A stretch of DNA of 64,000 nucleotides from Siphonodentalium dalli. Lineage: Eukaryota; Mollusca; Scaphopoda; Gadilida; Siphonodentaliidae. This document shows positions 1 through 11,059 of the stretch, in pieces (the first letter of the stretch is position 1; each line of letters opens with the position of its first letter). The stretch covers positions 13,605,710-13,669,709 of the forward strand of contig CP136062.1 of the NCBI GenBank assembly GCA_032622095.1, given 5' to 3'. The notes under the pieces are model-generated. The model was not told where the DNA came from. It was given only the letters and a program-made list of their open reading frames with translations, and made no database searches. Both the position numbers and the translations under genes were made by a program.

Positions 1-536
1 CTAACTTTGTTTTATGGTACACGTACTAACTTTGTTTTATGGTACACGTACTAACTTTGTTTTATGGCACACGTACTAACTTTGTTTTATGGTACACGTA
101 CTAACTTTGTTTTATGGTACACGTACTAACTTTGTTTTATGGTACACGTACTAACTTTGTTTTATGGCACACGTACTAACTTTGTTTTATGGTACACGTA
201 CTAACTTTGTTTTATGGTACACGTACTAACTTTGTTTTATGGTACACGTACTAACTTTGTTTTATGGTACACATACTAACTTTGTTTTATGGTACACGTA
301 CTAACTTTGTTTTATGGTACACGTACTAACTTTGTTTTATGGCACACGTACTAACTTTGTTTTATGGTACACGTACTAACTTTGTTTTATGGTACAGGTA
401 CTAACTTTGTTTTATGGTACACGTACTAACTTTGTTTTATGGTACACGTACTAACTTTGTTTTATGGTACACGTACTAACTTTGTTTTATGGTACACGTA
501 CTAACTTTGTTTTATGGTACACGTACTAACTTTGTT
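1..536. repeat. 25-bp minisatellite, about 21 copies, cut by window edge
   Basis: Head-to-tail copies of a 25-bp unit that includes CTAACTTTGTTTTATGG followed by TACACGTA. Copies differ by single bases (TAC/CAC, one CAGG). The period is not a multiple of three, so the ORFs crossing it are incidental. The array begins before the window. Confidence 0.97.
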
Positions 537-572
537 TTTTGGAATGGACACTTTTTACCACAATTTGCCATT

Positions 573-1821
573 TAGTGATGCGGACCGGACAGCTTTGGAC
601 CGGTCCGGTCCGCGGTCCAGGGGTGGACCACGGTCCAGTCTGGACTGGGTGTCACTGGACTGGACCGGACCGCTTTTTGCCGCCGGTCCGGTACTCTCCG
701 GTCCGGTCCATTATATTTTACTTCAGTTATAATAAAATATCGCGAATATTATTGCGTATTTGCCATCATACCAATTAGCAACGATGTATTGACGCATTCA
801 AGTGGTTAATATCTATTAAACGTTTGATGCCACGAAAACAATGTATATATGTTCAAATTTGTTAGAATAAACCATATGTTAATATGTCAATCATTCTGAA
901 AACATTTTCAAATTTGTTACTGCAAACCAAATGTTAAAATGTTAAGCATTCTGAAAACATTTTCAAAATATAAATATTGCTTGTTTTGTTCTAAATTGTT
1001 TTAAATAACTACTATCCTACACTGGCCAATACTATGTAGCACCCTATCAATGCGACAAACATGTCACTGAATGAGTATGGAACTATTTGTCATAGACAGT
1101 GTAACATGGCATCAACTAATCAATTTGGATGGATATCGAATCGAGTATTCTATTGTTTTTCACAGTTATAATTATCGAAGAAACATGCAAACCACATTAC
1201 ATAGTACATACACAGTCACATTAATCCAATAGTAGTTGTACTTAGGTATATAACTGTAATTGTCAGGACCATAGAATCAGCCTCCAAGACTCCAAGACTC
1301 CAATATTAATGTAGTAGTCATATATTATTACACATTTGTACATCAGTATAGTTGTTTCGTTTAAATTTCAATTTAATGAAAATAAGTATGATACGAATCA
1401 TGCATACGATCAGTTGAGTGCCATGTTAGATTGGTTATAACACATTCTGGCCCTAGTTATATATCTGTCCAATACATTTAATTAGTGCATGTTCGCATTA
1501 CTAGAAATACTATTATTGTGCATCGTTCCCAGTATATCCCACTAGAGACAGACAATGATGCATACAATCGGTAAACAGTGTAAGTTTTAACATATATGGA
1601 CTCATTGCAAACTCACTAACCTTATAGTTTGTACTATACAGAGTAAAAACTTTGAGAAAACAGAGAATTCATTAACATATAGCCTATTATAGGTGGACCG
1701 GACCGTTTTGGACTGGTCCAGGCATGTGTACCGGACCGGAATGGCCTGGACCGGACTGGACTGGACCGCCTTGACAGTGGACCGGACCACCCAAGGTGGT
1801 CCGGTCAGGTCCGCATCACTA
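573..1821. mobile_element. hAT-like non-autonomous element with GGACCGG-rich ends
   Basis: The ends are inverted repeats beginning TAGTGATGCGGACC (573) and ending GGTCCGCATCACTA (1821). Each is followed inward by about 120 bp of imperfect GGACCGG/GGTCC subrepeats. The flanking 8-mers, TTGCCATT (565-572) and TCGCCATT (1822-1829), agree at 7 of 8 positions and read as an aged 8-bp target-site duplication typical of hAT elements. The AT-rich centre has no transposase. Confidence 0.75.
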
Positions 1822-1829
1822 TCGCCATT

Positions 1830-2330
1830 CGTAAATTAGAATGTTCATGTCATTCGCAATTTATGCACAATGAACGCCCAGCTGACATCTCCAAGAGATA
1901 ACTAGTGTGCTTCTGATGAATGTACACTCCACCCACAAAAAAGTACATTTGCATAGAGCTACTGTCAAATGAACCCAATCAAGGCTCAAAATTATTATTT
2001 TTTAACTGTTTTCAAAAGTTCAAAAACTTTACATCGATTAATAAATACACATGCAATTCGACATAATTATATTCACTATGAATTGATCTGAAATTAAAAA
2101 AGGACTATTTTTTACTTTCAATGTGCTATTTGGCCAGAAGTGGCTTCTTGGACAGATACAGATTGTTTAAAATATTGCATTGGACAAAATGTCCGACAGA
2201 TACAGAAGTGCACTGGACATAAGCTATTTTTCATCGGACAATGACCGTGACCGGCCACTTATTTTGAGCCTTGAACCCAATACCATTATTTTTTTTTCGA
2301 TAGGGGCATGCATATATTTATGTAGCAGAA
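1830..2330. other. spacer, no gene seen
   Basis: AT-rich sequence with no coding pattern, splice-like exon or tandem repeat that I can recognise. It ends in a T-run just before the 82-bp array. Confidence 0.5.
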
Positions 2331-2820
2331 TGTAACACAGAACATGCTAACATGTGAGATACAGTATTAGAGATACTGTTCTTCTGTGGTATACATCGTG
2401 GTGAACGCAGCATGTAACACAGAACATGCTAACATGTGAGATACAGTATTAGAGATACTGTTCTTCTGTGGTATACATCGTGGTGAACGCAGCATGTAAC
2501 ACAGAACATGCTAACATGTGAGATACAGTATTAGAGATACTGTTCTTCTGTGGTATACATCGTGGTGAACGCAGCATGTAACACAGAACATGCTAACATG
2601 TGAGATACAGTATTAGAGATACTGTTCTTCTGTGGTATACATCGTGGTGAACGCAGCATGTAACACAGAACATGCTAACATGTGAGATACAGTATTAGAG
2701 ATACTGTTCTTCTGTGGTATACATCGTGGTGAACGCAGCATGCAACACAGAACATGCTAACATGTGAGATACAGTATTAGAGATACTGTTCTTCTGTGGT
2801 ATACATCGTGGTGAACGCAT
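2331..2820. repeat. 82-bp satellite, six near-identical copies
   Basis: Units begin at 2331, 2413, 2495, 2577, 2659 and 2741, an exact 82-bp period. The only clear difference is TGCAACAC for TGTAACAC in the last unit. Each unit contains an imperfect hairpin between ACACAGAACA and TGTTCTTCTGTGG, with GATACAGTATTAGAGATACTG inside it. Such uniformity implies recent amplification or homogenisation. Confidence 0.96.
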
Positions 2821-3500
2821 TGCTCGGGTCAAACTTATATGCATATGTGCCTAATCTATATATATAAAAGAGTAGAATCTGTCTATCTGTCCCTATTTCA
2901 CAAAGCACTGGACCAATTTCAATCAAAATTTGGTGTGGTGACTTGGGGTACCCTGCTGGAGGTTATAATGTAAACCTGCCTGCTCAGAGATTTGCGGGGG
3001 GAAATTCACTGTAAATAGCTGTATATAAATTTCTGTGCATACTATTTGTCATGGATGTTAACATTGACATGTAATTAGGATCGAGTCATTTTGGGGTCAT
3101 TCGGCCAAAAAAATCATGGCTGCCAGCTGCCATCTTGGATTTTAAAATTTTCAACAAAATACAACACGATAACTGCCTGCAGTCAGTTTAGCAGTTAGAA
3201 TTAAATTATTTCTCTTATTCTAAGGTGTTTTAAGCCAAACTCTTTGCAAAAACAGTCAAAAGATTTGCCGGAAAAAAAAATTGAGTTGCGGAAAAAATTG
3301 TTTGTTGGTCCCATCGACCAACCACCCACCCACCCTAGCATACGTGCCCAGAAAACATTTTGTGCCCCCCCCCCCCCCCCCCGGCCTGCTGAGAAATTTT
3401 GGTCATAAACAACATGCAAGGGGAATAAAAACTGCATCCTGGGTAATTGTTTTTTGAGAAATAAATATAAAAACCTGCCCATTTTTTGAAAAGAAGAGCA
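2821..3500. other. dispersed low-copy repeat and an 18-C run
   Basis: About 2860-3000 carries a spacer repeat ('ccaatttcaatcaaaatttgg', 'gacttggggtaccc') related to sequence near 31680-31790. A run of 18 C lies at 3365-3382; its length is likely to vary between molecules and between assemblies. I see no gene here. Confidence 0.5.
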
Positions 3501-3539
3501 TCGCTATAGTGTGGCAAAGTGAATCTTGGTAATACAGAC

Positions 3540-3712
3540 CTTTGGTGATTGTGGATTATTGTTGGGTTCTTCAGAGTGACTAGTACGAGAGTAGATTTCC
3601 TGACGGGCAGGCACATCCCCCGAAGATTTGTCAGTAAAAGAACAACTATCACTTCGTACAAGACCAGATCGGTCAGCCACCGCAGAATCACTGTAGCTTT
3701 CTTTAATATCCA
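3540..3712 (-). CDS. candidate 3' exon of the kinase gene (polar tail)
   Basis: A polar, Ser-rich reading frame is preceded by a good acceptor (ACCATTTTCAG) and can end at a GTCTGT donor after CCAAAG. It encodes 57 full codons opening DIKESYSDSAVADRSG and rich in Ser, Asp and Glu, much like the preceding kinase-tail exons. It begins with 2 nt of a split codon, so it cannot follow the 10902-11059 exon directly. The small candidate exon 7022-7058 has the right phase to bridge them. If the donor is not used, the frame runs on 11 codons to a TAG at 3504-3506, so this could instead be the last exon. Composition and splice signals are seen; membership of the kinase gene is inferred. Confidence 0.45.
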
Positions 3713-3713
3713 C

Positions 3714-4446
3714 TGAAAATGGTTAAAATATTAATAAGAAACCACCAGGCCACATGTACATGTCCCCCCGATTAAGGTGGCTTTATTCAGGGGTGCCGGA
3801 AGAGGGGGGCAGCTGACCCCCCTGCCCTTGACCAAGGGGGGCGAGTGGGGGCAGGACTTGCCCTTTTTCTGGAGACAGAAAATGCTTTTTGTGAGTTTAA
3901 TCTCGTGTTTTTATAGCAAAATGTGACTTTTTTGGTCCAAATACCACCAATTTCACAAGGAATATTAATTTTTTGTCAATTTTATCACAAAACGGCCAAA
4001 AAAAACCGATAAATACCATTAAAATAGGGATTTTTGCCACAATGAATTTATGGTTATTTTCCCGAGTTTGCGGAGAAAATGCCCTTTTTTGCGGAAAAGC
4101 GCCCTTTTTGTAGGCTCTGCCCCCCTACCCTTGGATGCTTCCAGCGCCCCTGGCTTTATTTGACTGGTTATAGCTTTTTTAGAAATGAAAAATTTGATTC
4201 TGGGAACAAACTTTGCTTCTGACTGACTATGTTAACTATTTCTGAATCATGCAATAATGGCAGCAAAAATCATCAGAATCATTCTCAAATTATAGTTGTC
4301 ACACAAAATTTGGGCCCAGATTATCAAATTATAAGTCAACAAAGACAATACCACTGGAACAAATAGGCAGACTGAACCCAAATTCGAACTTGACCTTTAT
4401 TTTCATATGAGTAATCCATCTACCAAATTTGAAAATACATAAGACT
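3714..4446. other. spacer or intron with dispersed repeat
   Basis: Contains low-complexity CCCC/GGGG stretches near 3770-3850 and 4110-4150. At about 4380-4440 there is a spacer-repeat phrase around 'cttgacc' and 'accaaattt' that recurs at 13.9-14.3, 24.5-25.3 and 26.2-26.5 kb. No exon recognised. Confidence 0.45.
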
Positions 4447-4509
4447 ACCCAGGATTCATACCCCTCTGTTAACTGGTACTCAGGATTCATACCCCTCTGT
4501 TAACTGGTA
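4447..4509. repeat. 31-bp minisatellite, left part (split by Tigger)
   Basis: Two copies of the 31-bp unit containing GGATTCATACCCCTCTG. The array stops at GGTA (4506-4509), where the Tigger element begins, and resumes in register at 6161. Confidence 0.9.
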
Positions 4510-6160
4510 CAGTTAATCCCGCTTTATCACATAGCCTCGGTGCAAGAGGAATTTATGTTAATAAGCGTGTATGTTAATGTGCGGAATTCCGATATTTGGC
4601 CCATTTTGTGTGTAATTTCTATGGACATTTGACCACGTTTTCCATCGCCATCATCAATCATTTAATATGACGGTTGTTTTATTTATTTTTTCTAATATTC
4701 TTCTTTTTATGTCACCAAAATTAACTTGACACAACATAACTTTAATGAATGATTGTAGAATCAATCTTCATGCATGTATTATGCATGAAAAAGAACCAGA
4801 AACAAGTCAATTTAAGCGCCGCGAGTCGGCTGCCATTTTCACTAAATTCGACATCCGGTTACAAGTCAGGAGGAGTAACTCTATCTGTAGTGAATAGGGG
4901 ATTTCCCGCTGGGAATTCCACAAAAAAAAAACAAGCTTTACTTTTACTTTCATTATTTATTATCATCTGTCAAACAAACATTAAAACAATAAAACAAATT
5001 AAATTATTACATAAACAATACACACACGGTCTCATCAGCATTGTAGATGTCGTCTGGAGAATATTTGTCAAGAAGCGTTTGCACTTCCTCGTCCAGCCAC
5101 TTTTCAGCAGCACGAAAATCAGCATCTTTTTTCTCTCCGTGGAAGCGTTTAAAAACTATCGAGTTTCTTTTCTGCCATCGACAGAGCCACCCAGTTGTTG
5201 GATTGAATTCTTTGTCTAGGTGTTTGGTGAGTTTTTTTTATTTGTCCATGATTATCTCTCCAGATAGTGGAAGATCCCGGCTACAAACATTCTCTACCCA
5301 CGTATTCAGCGCTTCTTCAACCATCGCATCTTTGCCTAATCGCTGTCGCTTCCTGTCGTGATTCTCCGTTGTTTCATACGTTTTTTTAATCTCGTCGCGT
5401 TTGTTGCTGATGTAAGAATTCTGCGTTTGTGAACACGCAAATTTCTTCGCTAACTCAGTCTGTGTGTACAGCTTTTGCTCAAGCAATTTAACAACTTCGT
5501 ATTTAACACCGAGTGACAAATCGTTACGTTTACGTTTAGACGTTTTGGAAGCTAGGTTATGATGAGAGATAGTATGGCTTGAGTTTTATATGATATGAGT
5601 CAGACAGCGTGGGACTATGTCACCGGGTTTAAGTAAACATACTCATCCGTTTCCTATTCATATAAATTAGGTTCTTATTTTAAGCGTGATCTCGGTGATG
5701 CAATGTCGCGACATATGAACGTTGCGGACACGGAATTCGAAGCCCTGTCAAAGTACATTAAAGTCCCATTATAAATGGATTAAACAGAGCACACATGCCA
5801 GATTGTAAGTGATAAAAACCAATTAGCTGGCAGCCAAGGGCAGGCCTATCAGTATCTTAAGCGCACATGTGGTCGTTCACAGCTTGTTTCTCTTTGTTTG
5901 CTGTCTTAAAAGCATTGATTGCATTACATAATTAACTATTATGGCCTCTCGATTAACTGACATGTGTGCATAGTTTCACCCATGTGGCTAACATGTTATT
6001 GCATATTTCTATATTTATAACCGGTGGTCTATCAAAATCTTATGTTATTAGAGGGTAGAAATTAACATATAATACAGTGTAAATGGTTTGGTGCAGGAAC
6101 AAAATATGGTTATAAACGGAATATTTTTGTATCCGTTATGTTAATAAGTGGGATCGTTTG
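4510..6160 (-). mobile_element. Tigger/pogo-like DNA transposon inserted in the 31-bp array
   Basis: The ends are related inverted repeats: CAGTTAATCCCGCTTTATCA at 4510, and the complement of AAGTGGGATCGTTTG ending at 6160. TA dinucleotides flank both ends (4508-4509 and 6161-6162), the duplication expected for Tc1/mariner-pogo elements. Removing the element and one TA restores an intact 31-bp unit, so the empty site is visible in the sequence. The element carries a decayed transposase on the minus strand. Confidence 0.88.
5032..5590 (-). pseudogene. Tigger/pogo transposase remnant (CENP-B-type DNA-binding part)
   Basis: Reading leftwards from about 5590, the frame gives a basic start (SKRKRNDLSLGVKYEVVKLL) and a helix-turn-helix with QTELAKKFACSQT. 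It then passes through LGKDAMVEEALNTWV and LPLSGEIIMDK, the order seen in CENP-B N-terminal plus Tc5-type DNA-binding domains of pogo/Tigger transposases. A stop or frame break lies at 5238. Beyond it another frame resumes with WLCRWQKRNSIVFKRFHGEK and YSPDDIYNADET, where NADE carries the first catalytic Asp of the DDE/D nuclease. Coding similarity ends at about 5032, before the second and third catalytic residues. The protein is therefore truncated as well as frameshifted. Confidence 0.85.
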
Positions 6161-6452
6161 TACTCAGGATTCATACCCCTCTGTTAATTTGTACTCAGGA
6201 TTCATACCCCTCTGTTAACTGGTACTCAGGATTCATACCCCTCTGTTAACTGGTACTCAGGATTCATACCCCTCTGTTAATTGGTACTCAGGATTCAAAC
6301 CCCTCTGTTAACTGGTACTCAGGATTCATACCCCTATGTTAACTGGTACTCAGGATTCATACCTCTCTGTTAATTGGTACTCAGGATTCATACCCCTCTG
6401 TTAACTGGTACTCATGATTCATACCCCTCTGTTAGCTAGTACTCAGGATTCT
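6161..6452. repeat. 31-bp minisatellite, right part
   Basis: About nine 31-bp copies containing GGATTCATACCCCTCTGTTA with few substitutions, continuing the array at 4447-4509. The last unit degrades after 6440. Confidence 0.93.
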
Positions 6453-6463
6453 TATGCCCATTT

Positions 6464-6838
6464 TAAAGTGATGTGAAACACTCCGATAGCGTGATCGAAT
6501 AGAAATTGAGAACAATCTTGTTAAAAAGTAGTTATTTGTTACAAATATTAATCCAGATTGATGATGCACACCGTCATTCTCATATATTAATTAAATGCAA
6601 TGACTATCGATGGCGAAATCATTTGTGTTATATTATCGCCAATAGTTGCGTCCCGAAACGAGATGTAAATATATACAATTGGGCATAGTTCAGATGATGT
6701 TTTTGATGGAGTGGTAGGGTCAATTTCTTTGAAATTTTTGGGGATGTTAGTAGAATGCTACATTATCCCCATGTTGTTATAGCACCTGAGTACTAACTTA
6801 TCAATTTCACGCATCCGAACAAATCCATAACATGTCTT
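6464..6838 (-). repeat. dispersed element, inverted copy of 15697-16076
   Basis: Read on the minus strand, this segment matches 15697-16076 over about 375 bp. Shared blocks include TTAAAGACAT, TTGTTCGGRTGCGTGAAA, CATTCTACTAACATC and, at the far end, GGAGTGTTTCACATCACTTT. In this copy a 70-codon ORF spans 6758-6970; the partner has a different, equally short ORF. Neither is clearly a gene. It is probably a SINE-like or MITE-like repeat. Confidence 0.75.
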
Positions 6839-7021
6839 TAACTGGTATTCAGGATTCAACAAGGCTGCACAATATTGGCCAAAGATTTTTTCTGGCCACT
6901 CCAAACCGTGTGTATGTATAATGTTTACAATATAAAGTACTGAAACCTGGTTTGATGATTTGGTTTTCACGTTGGTCTCCTAAAATGCGGAAAAATCCAC
7001 CCACAGCTGCTGGCTGTCAAC

Positions 7022-7058
7022 CCATCCGACCTTCACTGTAATCTTCTTCTCTCAATTC
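7022..7058 (-). CDS. candidate small exon bridging to the 3.6-kb exon
   Basis: A strong pyrimidine-rich acceptor (CTTTCTTCCGTAG) precedes an acidic/basic frame, ELREEDYSEGRM. It starts in phase 0, as required after the 10902-11059 exon. It can leave by a weak donor after position 7022 (37 nt), or after 7031 (28 nt). Both leave one nucleotide, which fits the exon at 3540-3712. The exon is very short and its donors are poor, so it rests mainly on phase matching. Confidence 0.3.
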
Positions 7059-7070
7059 CTACGGAAGAAA

Positions 7071-8052
7071 GCAGTGTTATGTCGTGTTTTGTTGACATAT
7101 ATTTACAAGAAAACCAATGTCAGAAATAGTAACGACTCGTCCATCTCCGACCACAACCCCAAGTGGGCTGCAGAACGACAAATGTCTATAAAAGTTGAAA
7201 TACAAACTATACCAAAAATCTTTTTCATTTCTTTTATTTGTAATTGACATATAGCTTGTCACAAACCAAAATTCAACATTATTGACATAATAATGTAAAG
7301 GATAATAAACAAAATTGAAATTCCCAACTACACCTTTTACCGGACTCAGCCTCTGGGTCACGCAGTTCAACTTTTAAATCCGTCCCACAAATTCCCAATA
7401 TCTATAAATAAAAATCCCAGCTTAAACTCCAGCGCCCAGTCGAAACAAGAATTTGGACACCAATATACATGCGTAACAATTCAAAATCAACGTAGCATTA
7501 AATGTTCAGCCACATGCAACAGGGATGACTTCCTTAAACACAAGGAGGAAAGTGGGCAGCGATGCATTTTCGATTTCATTTTGAATTTTTCTTGGTTCGC
7601 AAATAGTATGTTATAAATACCAAAGTAGTGTAAATAAAAATATATATATGGTACTTTGCTTCACTCCCCTCTTTCATTTTGGCCAATGTATGGTATACAA
7701 TACCAATTAACTTGACAAACGTTCTTCCTTCCTGCACTCTATCCCTCTACCCCCTCCTAAAATAATATTTTTCTCGAATCTATAACATCTGCTAAATTTA
7801 CGCTATATGGTATCAGTTCCGAGGAAAAGACTTGATGAAAGCCTTTCAGGATTGTTGTCTTATCCCCGTTTTTGAACATGTGTTGTAAATTATGTCAATT
7901 TGTTTGTATGAGTGGAATGTTGTATTCGAAAATAAAATATTGTTTACACTAAACACAAGAAGAAAGTCACAGATGAGGACGCTACACCCCACGTCACCTC
8001 CCGCCAACCTGAAACCAATCACTTCTTCAGATCAATGAGTGATCATTGACCT
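7071..8052. other. spacer or intron, nothing recognised
   Basis: AT-rich sequence. A 97-codon minus-strand ORF at 7077-7370 is hydrophobic and aromatic, has no family resemblance I can see, and does not fit the exon phases. No repeat family recognised. Confidence 0.4.
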
Positions 8053-8094
8053 CTACTTATGGCGTACGATTTTCCCCAAGTCAGCAATCATGTC
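8053..8094 (-). CDS. candidate alternative terminal exon of the kinase gene
   Basis: A good acceptor (TTGTGTCTACAG) is followed in phase 0 by 13 codons, DMIADLGKIVRHK, and a TAG stop at 8053-8055. The phase agrees with the end of the 10902-11059 exon, and joining them would give a 559-residue protein. The frame is also open upstream to 8412, but only the part after the acceptor joins sensibly. It competes with the 7022-7058/3540-3712 route, and both could be alternative ends. Confidence 0.35.
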   Translation of the reverse strand, partial: DMIADLGKIVRHK

Positions 8095-9679
8095 CTGTAG
8101 ACACAACGAAGAGCTGTCATCCATCACTGTTAGGGGTAAACTTCGAAAATCAAGAGGTATCACAGGATATTTTATACCAAAGCCATTCAATGAATGCCCC
8201 CCAGAAACATTGTAACATCTGCACAGGATTTGAGAAACCAATGTGATTTCAAGGTTCTGCCACACACAAAAGACATGAATACAACTGCATGACATGCAAC
8301 TAGGTATATCTCTAGTGTTGAAACGGTTAGGGATTTTGAAGAGTCGATAGAGGTAATCGAATACTAGCCAATTAATCAAACCCCTTCCAAAACTTCCTGT
8401 TTCTATGCCCATATATGTTTGTAAAAAATGGGCAGTGTGGCATCGCCTATTTGAGTATCAAATATTCCATTTCAGAACATTCAAATGGAAAACATGAGAC
8501 CTGTATTATCTCCCATTTTGCATGTGAATCTCCCAAGTTGATGCCTTATACCCCGTCAGACCCGTTTACTTTCCCGATTTCGGCGGGAGTCTCCTGATTT
8601 TGTGTCATTTCTCCTGTGCTCCCGGTCGGGAAACGAAATCTCCCGATTCAAAAGATAAAACCAAAAATTAGCCTACGGCTGTAGCAAGCAATAAGCCATG
8701 CATGCTATTGTGTTACAAATCAATTATGAGTATATCGCCTGCGAGTCAAACAGTGACAAAATGTTGACACAACCTCAACTCTCTTTTGTTTAACAACGTT
8801 GCATAAGTAAATGCGGTCTTTAATGTCCAGACAAGGATTATAATATATCAAACAAGAAGCCTTCCTTTTTGGCCACACTTAATAAAATATTGGTTTCTGT
8901 TCGTCCCGACCGACTGCTTTAAAACCGCCGACTCAAATTATTGTATTGCCGATTTTTTTTTTAAATATTTGTGTCGGTGGAAGTTCCGTTTCCATCTTTG
9001 TTTTATTCCGTGTTTTTTATACGCAATAACGGACCTCAAAATGTACTCACTTCAAATTCACCGATGTTACCTGACGTTACTGAATATATTTGGCGAAAAA
9101 ATTATCCGAGAACACCATTTTATAGTGTGCAAATATAGTTTTAATTGTTGTATTGCCTTGTTCGAAATAAACTGGATCCATAACTGCAAAATCATAATAT
9201 TATTCCCAACGATTTTAATTTAGAGACACTCAGAGTCAAGGCCGTTATTGTGGCAGATGCTACAAACAGTTTATATGATATTTAAATGAAAAATAATAAG
9301 TTTTTTCCATGATACTAACATTGAAAAAAATCTCCCTATTTTTCACTAAATCTCCCTATTTCTGAGGACAAATCTCCCTATTTCCAATTTTGAAAGTAAA
9401 CAGGTCTGTACCCCGCGCTCCTGCAACCTCCATATTATCTCACGATTAACCTCCATATTATCTCACGGTTTGGGGAAATGCATGTAATAAAATCAATTTA
9501 TTATTACACGCTATTAAATTACTGACTTGACTTTACCGGCTTGCCTTGTCGCGACTTATGTTTCGTATATTCTTGAAGCTATTTTGTTGCATCATTTCTC
9601 TAACATTACATGCGACAGGTGCCATAGTGACAAGTTATTACTGATCAATTGTGTCACACCGAAATAGACAGTGTACATA
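8095..9679. other. intron or spacer, nothing gene-like
   Basis: AT-rich. Small direct repeats of 'aaatctccctattt' occur at 9329-9390 and of 'cctccatattatctcac' near 9428-9465. ORFs are short and have no recognisable motif. Confidence 0.4.
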
Positions 9680-9790
9680 CAGTAATGTCCTAATTAATCG
9701 ACTCCTTAACCACATCAGAATTATGGGTAATTTTTCAGGATTTAGTTGGAAATATGGCTGCAGGTTGCCATTCATTGGAAAGCTCTCACC
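9680..9790 (+). repeat. dispersed MITE family C copy
   Basis: This copy opens CAGTAATGTCCTAATTAATC and continues through CAGAATTATGGGTAA, TTTTCAGGATTTAG and GGAAAGCTCTCAC. Other copies lie at 26888, 38755 and 49870 (plus) and at 22553 and 30128 (minus). Copies differ by scattered substitutions, so the family is moderately old. Confidence 0.8.
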
Positions 9791-9943
9791 ATAAAAGTAA
9801 CTGCATCCACAACATTGAGTTCAGATCAGGTCACTGAGTTCACCGCCATGCATGACTGATGGCAGCGCCCATCATCAAAGGAACAATACAATAAGGCTTT
9901 TAACAAGTTAATACATGCAGATATCAAACAGCCACTAACCACC

Positions 9944-10180
9944 TTAACCCTTTGAGTGCCAGGTCGATTTTTGTATCAACCCATATACCCTGTGCCAATG
10001 CATTCTCTTATATATGCGAGTCGACCATAGGTCGCCTCGCATATATAAGAGAATGCATTGGCCTAACATTTTTTTTTTTTTTTTTACAATTTTTTACAAT
10101 TTTAATAATTTATTCTTATATTCTTTAACAGACTTATTTTGTAGGTTTAGGGCCGATGAGATTGGCACTCAAAGGGTTAA
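9944..10180. mobile_element. TTAA-flanked (piggyBac-like) MITE containing a family A hairpin
   Basis: Bounded by TTAACCCTTTGAGTGCCA (9944) and TGGCACTCAAAGGGTTAA (ends 10180). The TTAA target duplication and CCCTTT-type ends are the piggyBac pattern. Inside, 9988-10062 is a perfect-looking hairpin (GCCAATGCATTCTCTTATAT and its complement) of family A, followed by T-rich sequence. Confidence 0.85.
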
Positions 10181-10504
10181 ACAGACATCCTTAAATCTAA
10201 CCCCTGCTCCTGCACAGCACCTATGCATGGGTTAGTGTCTTAAGGTAATTATTATAGGTACATGTAATTATTATAGGTAAGTGGTTGTCTGGCCAGGTGA
10301 TAACTCTACTGCCAAATATGTCTTCTTAGATTTAGTAAAGTATAAGAACATACTGGCTGAAAACCTATAGCTATCCATCATGTAATTTCCTCAATGCTCA
10401 AAACTCATAACCTCCATGCTGACAGCGACTGCTGGTCAAACACTATAGCCATTGAGCTCTGATAACTTTTCAGCTTGTTACCTGATTTTTGCGTGTCTGT
10501 CATT

Positions 10505-10842
10505 TGCAGGAGGTCCCCAGAGGGTGAATTTAGTGATGCATGGTCTCATCTGCTATGGGAGACATATAATAAGTTTTGAAGTTCCAAAATGGTGAATATT
10601 GTGACGTACACCCATTGGGAACCTTGATTATGCAATGTGTCATCTGCCAATTTGGGGATATAAAGAAACTAAGCTAAAAAAGAAATAGAATCTATGTGAA
10701 TAAGTTTCTGTAGAAAATTGATAATGAAGAAACTTTCCAAAGAAGATGAGGCCCAAGCATAATGAGGTCCCTAGAGTGTGAATTTAGTTATGCTAACCCG
10801 CTATTCACCCTCTGGGGGACCTCATTCTGCAAATGACAAACA
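10505..10842. repeat. family B foldback sequence with internal region
   Basis: The half-site GAGGTCCCCAGAGGGTGAAT at about 10511 and a fuller palindrome at 10759-10840 bracket a body ('tggggatataaagaaactaa'). That body reappears in opposite orientation at about 40680-40820. Confidence 0.7.
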
Positions 10843-10901
10843 CACTATAATCAGACTTGCCTATAAGTTGTTTTCCTTTCCGTCCAAGAAATTTTTCCTA
10901 C

Positions 10902-11059
10902 CTCCAGTGATTTATCTTTGTACCAATTCATTGCTGTGATCGTCTGAAATCTTTCTGACATCGTGGTTGGAGAACTGTCATCATTGTTCAGTTCTACATC
11001 TTGCACTGATGGGACAAACTTTTCAGTGGTTCCAAACCTCCTTTTCTGTTCCATGGAAT
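10902..11059 (-). CDS. kinase gene exon 10 (polar C-terminal tail)
   Basis: The acceptor TTTTTCAAG precedes 11059, and the exon ends in CTGGAG before the donor GTAGGA. It begins with 2 nt that complete the codon left by the 12255-12514 exon (giving Asp), holds 52 further codons and ends in phase 0. The segment is residues 494-546: SMEQKRRFGTTEKFVPSVQD, then an Asn/Asp/Ser-rich stretch, then MSERFQTITAMNWYKDKSLE. I see no known domain. It continues the hydrophilic tail that follows the kinase domain and could be a linker to a C-terminal interaction domain not identified here. The next exon is uncertain (8053-8094 or 7022-7058). Phase continuity with upstream exons makes it convincing. Confidence 0.78.

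Noticed and set aside
5047-5361. Plus-strand ORFs at 4749-5219 and 5047-5361
   Set aside because: They are antisense shadows of the pogo transposase remnant on the minus strand.
7077-7370. 97-codon minus-strand ORF
   Set aside because: No motif, no phase fit with neighbouring exons, and it includes an AG/stop arrangement that does not give a usable exon.
8056-8412. Full 119-codon minus-strand ORF at 8053-8412 as a gene
   Set aside because: The upstream part is Cys/Phe-rich without family signal and begins at no ATG. Only the last 13 codons after an acceptor fit the kinase exon phase.
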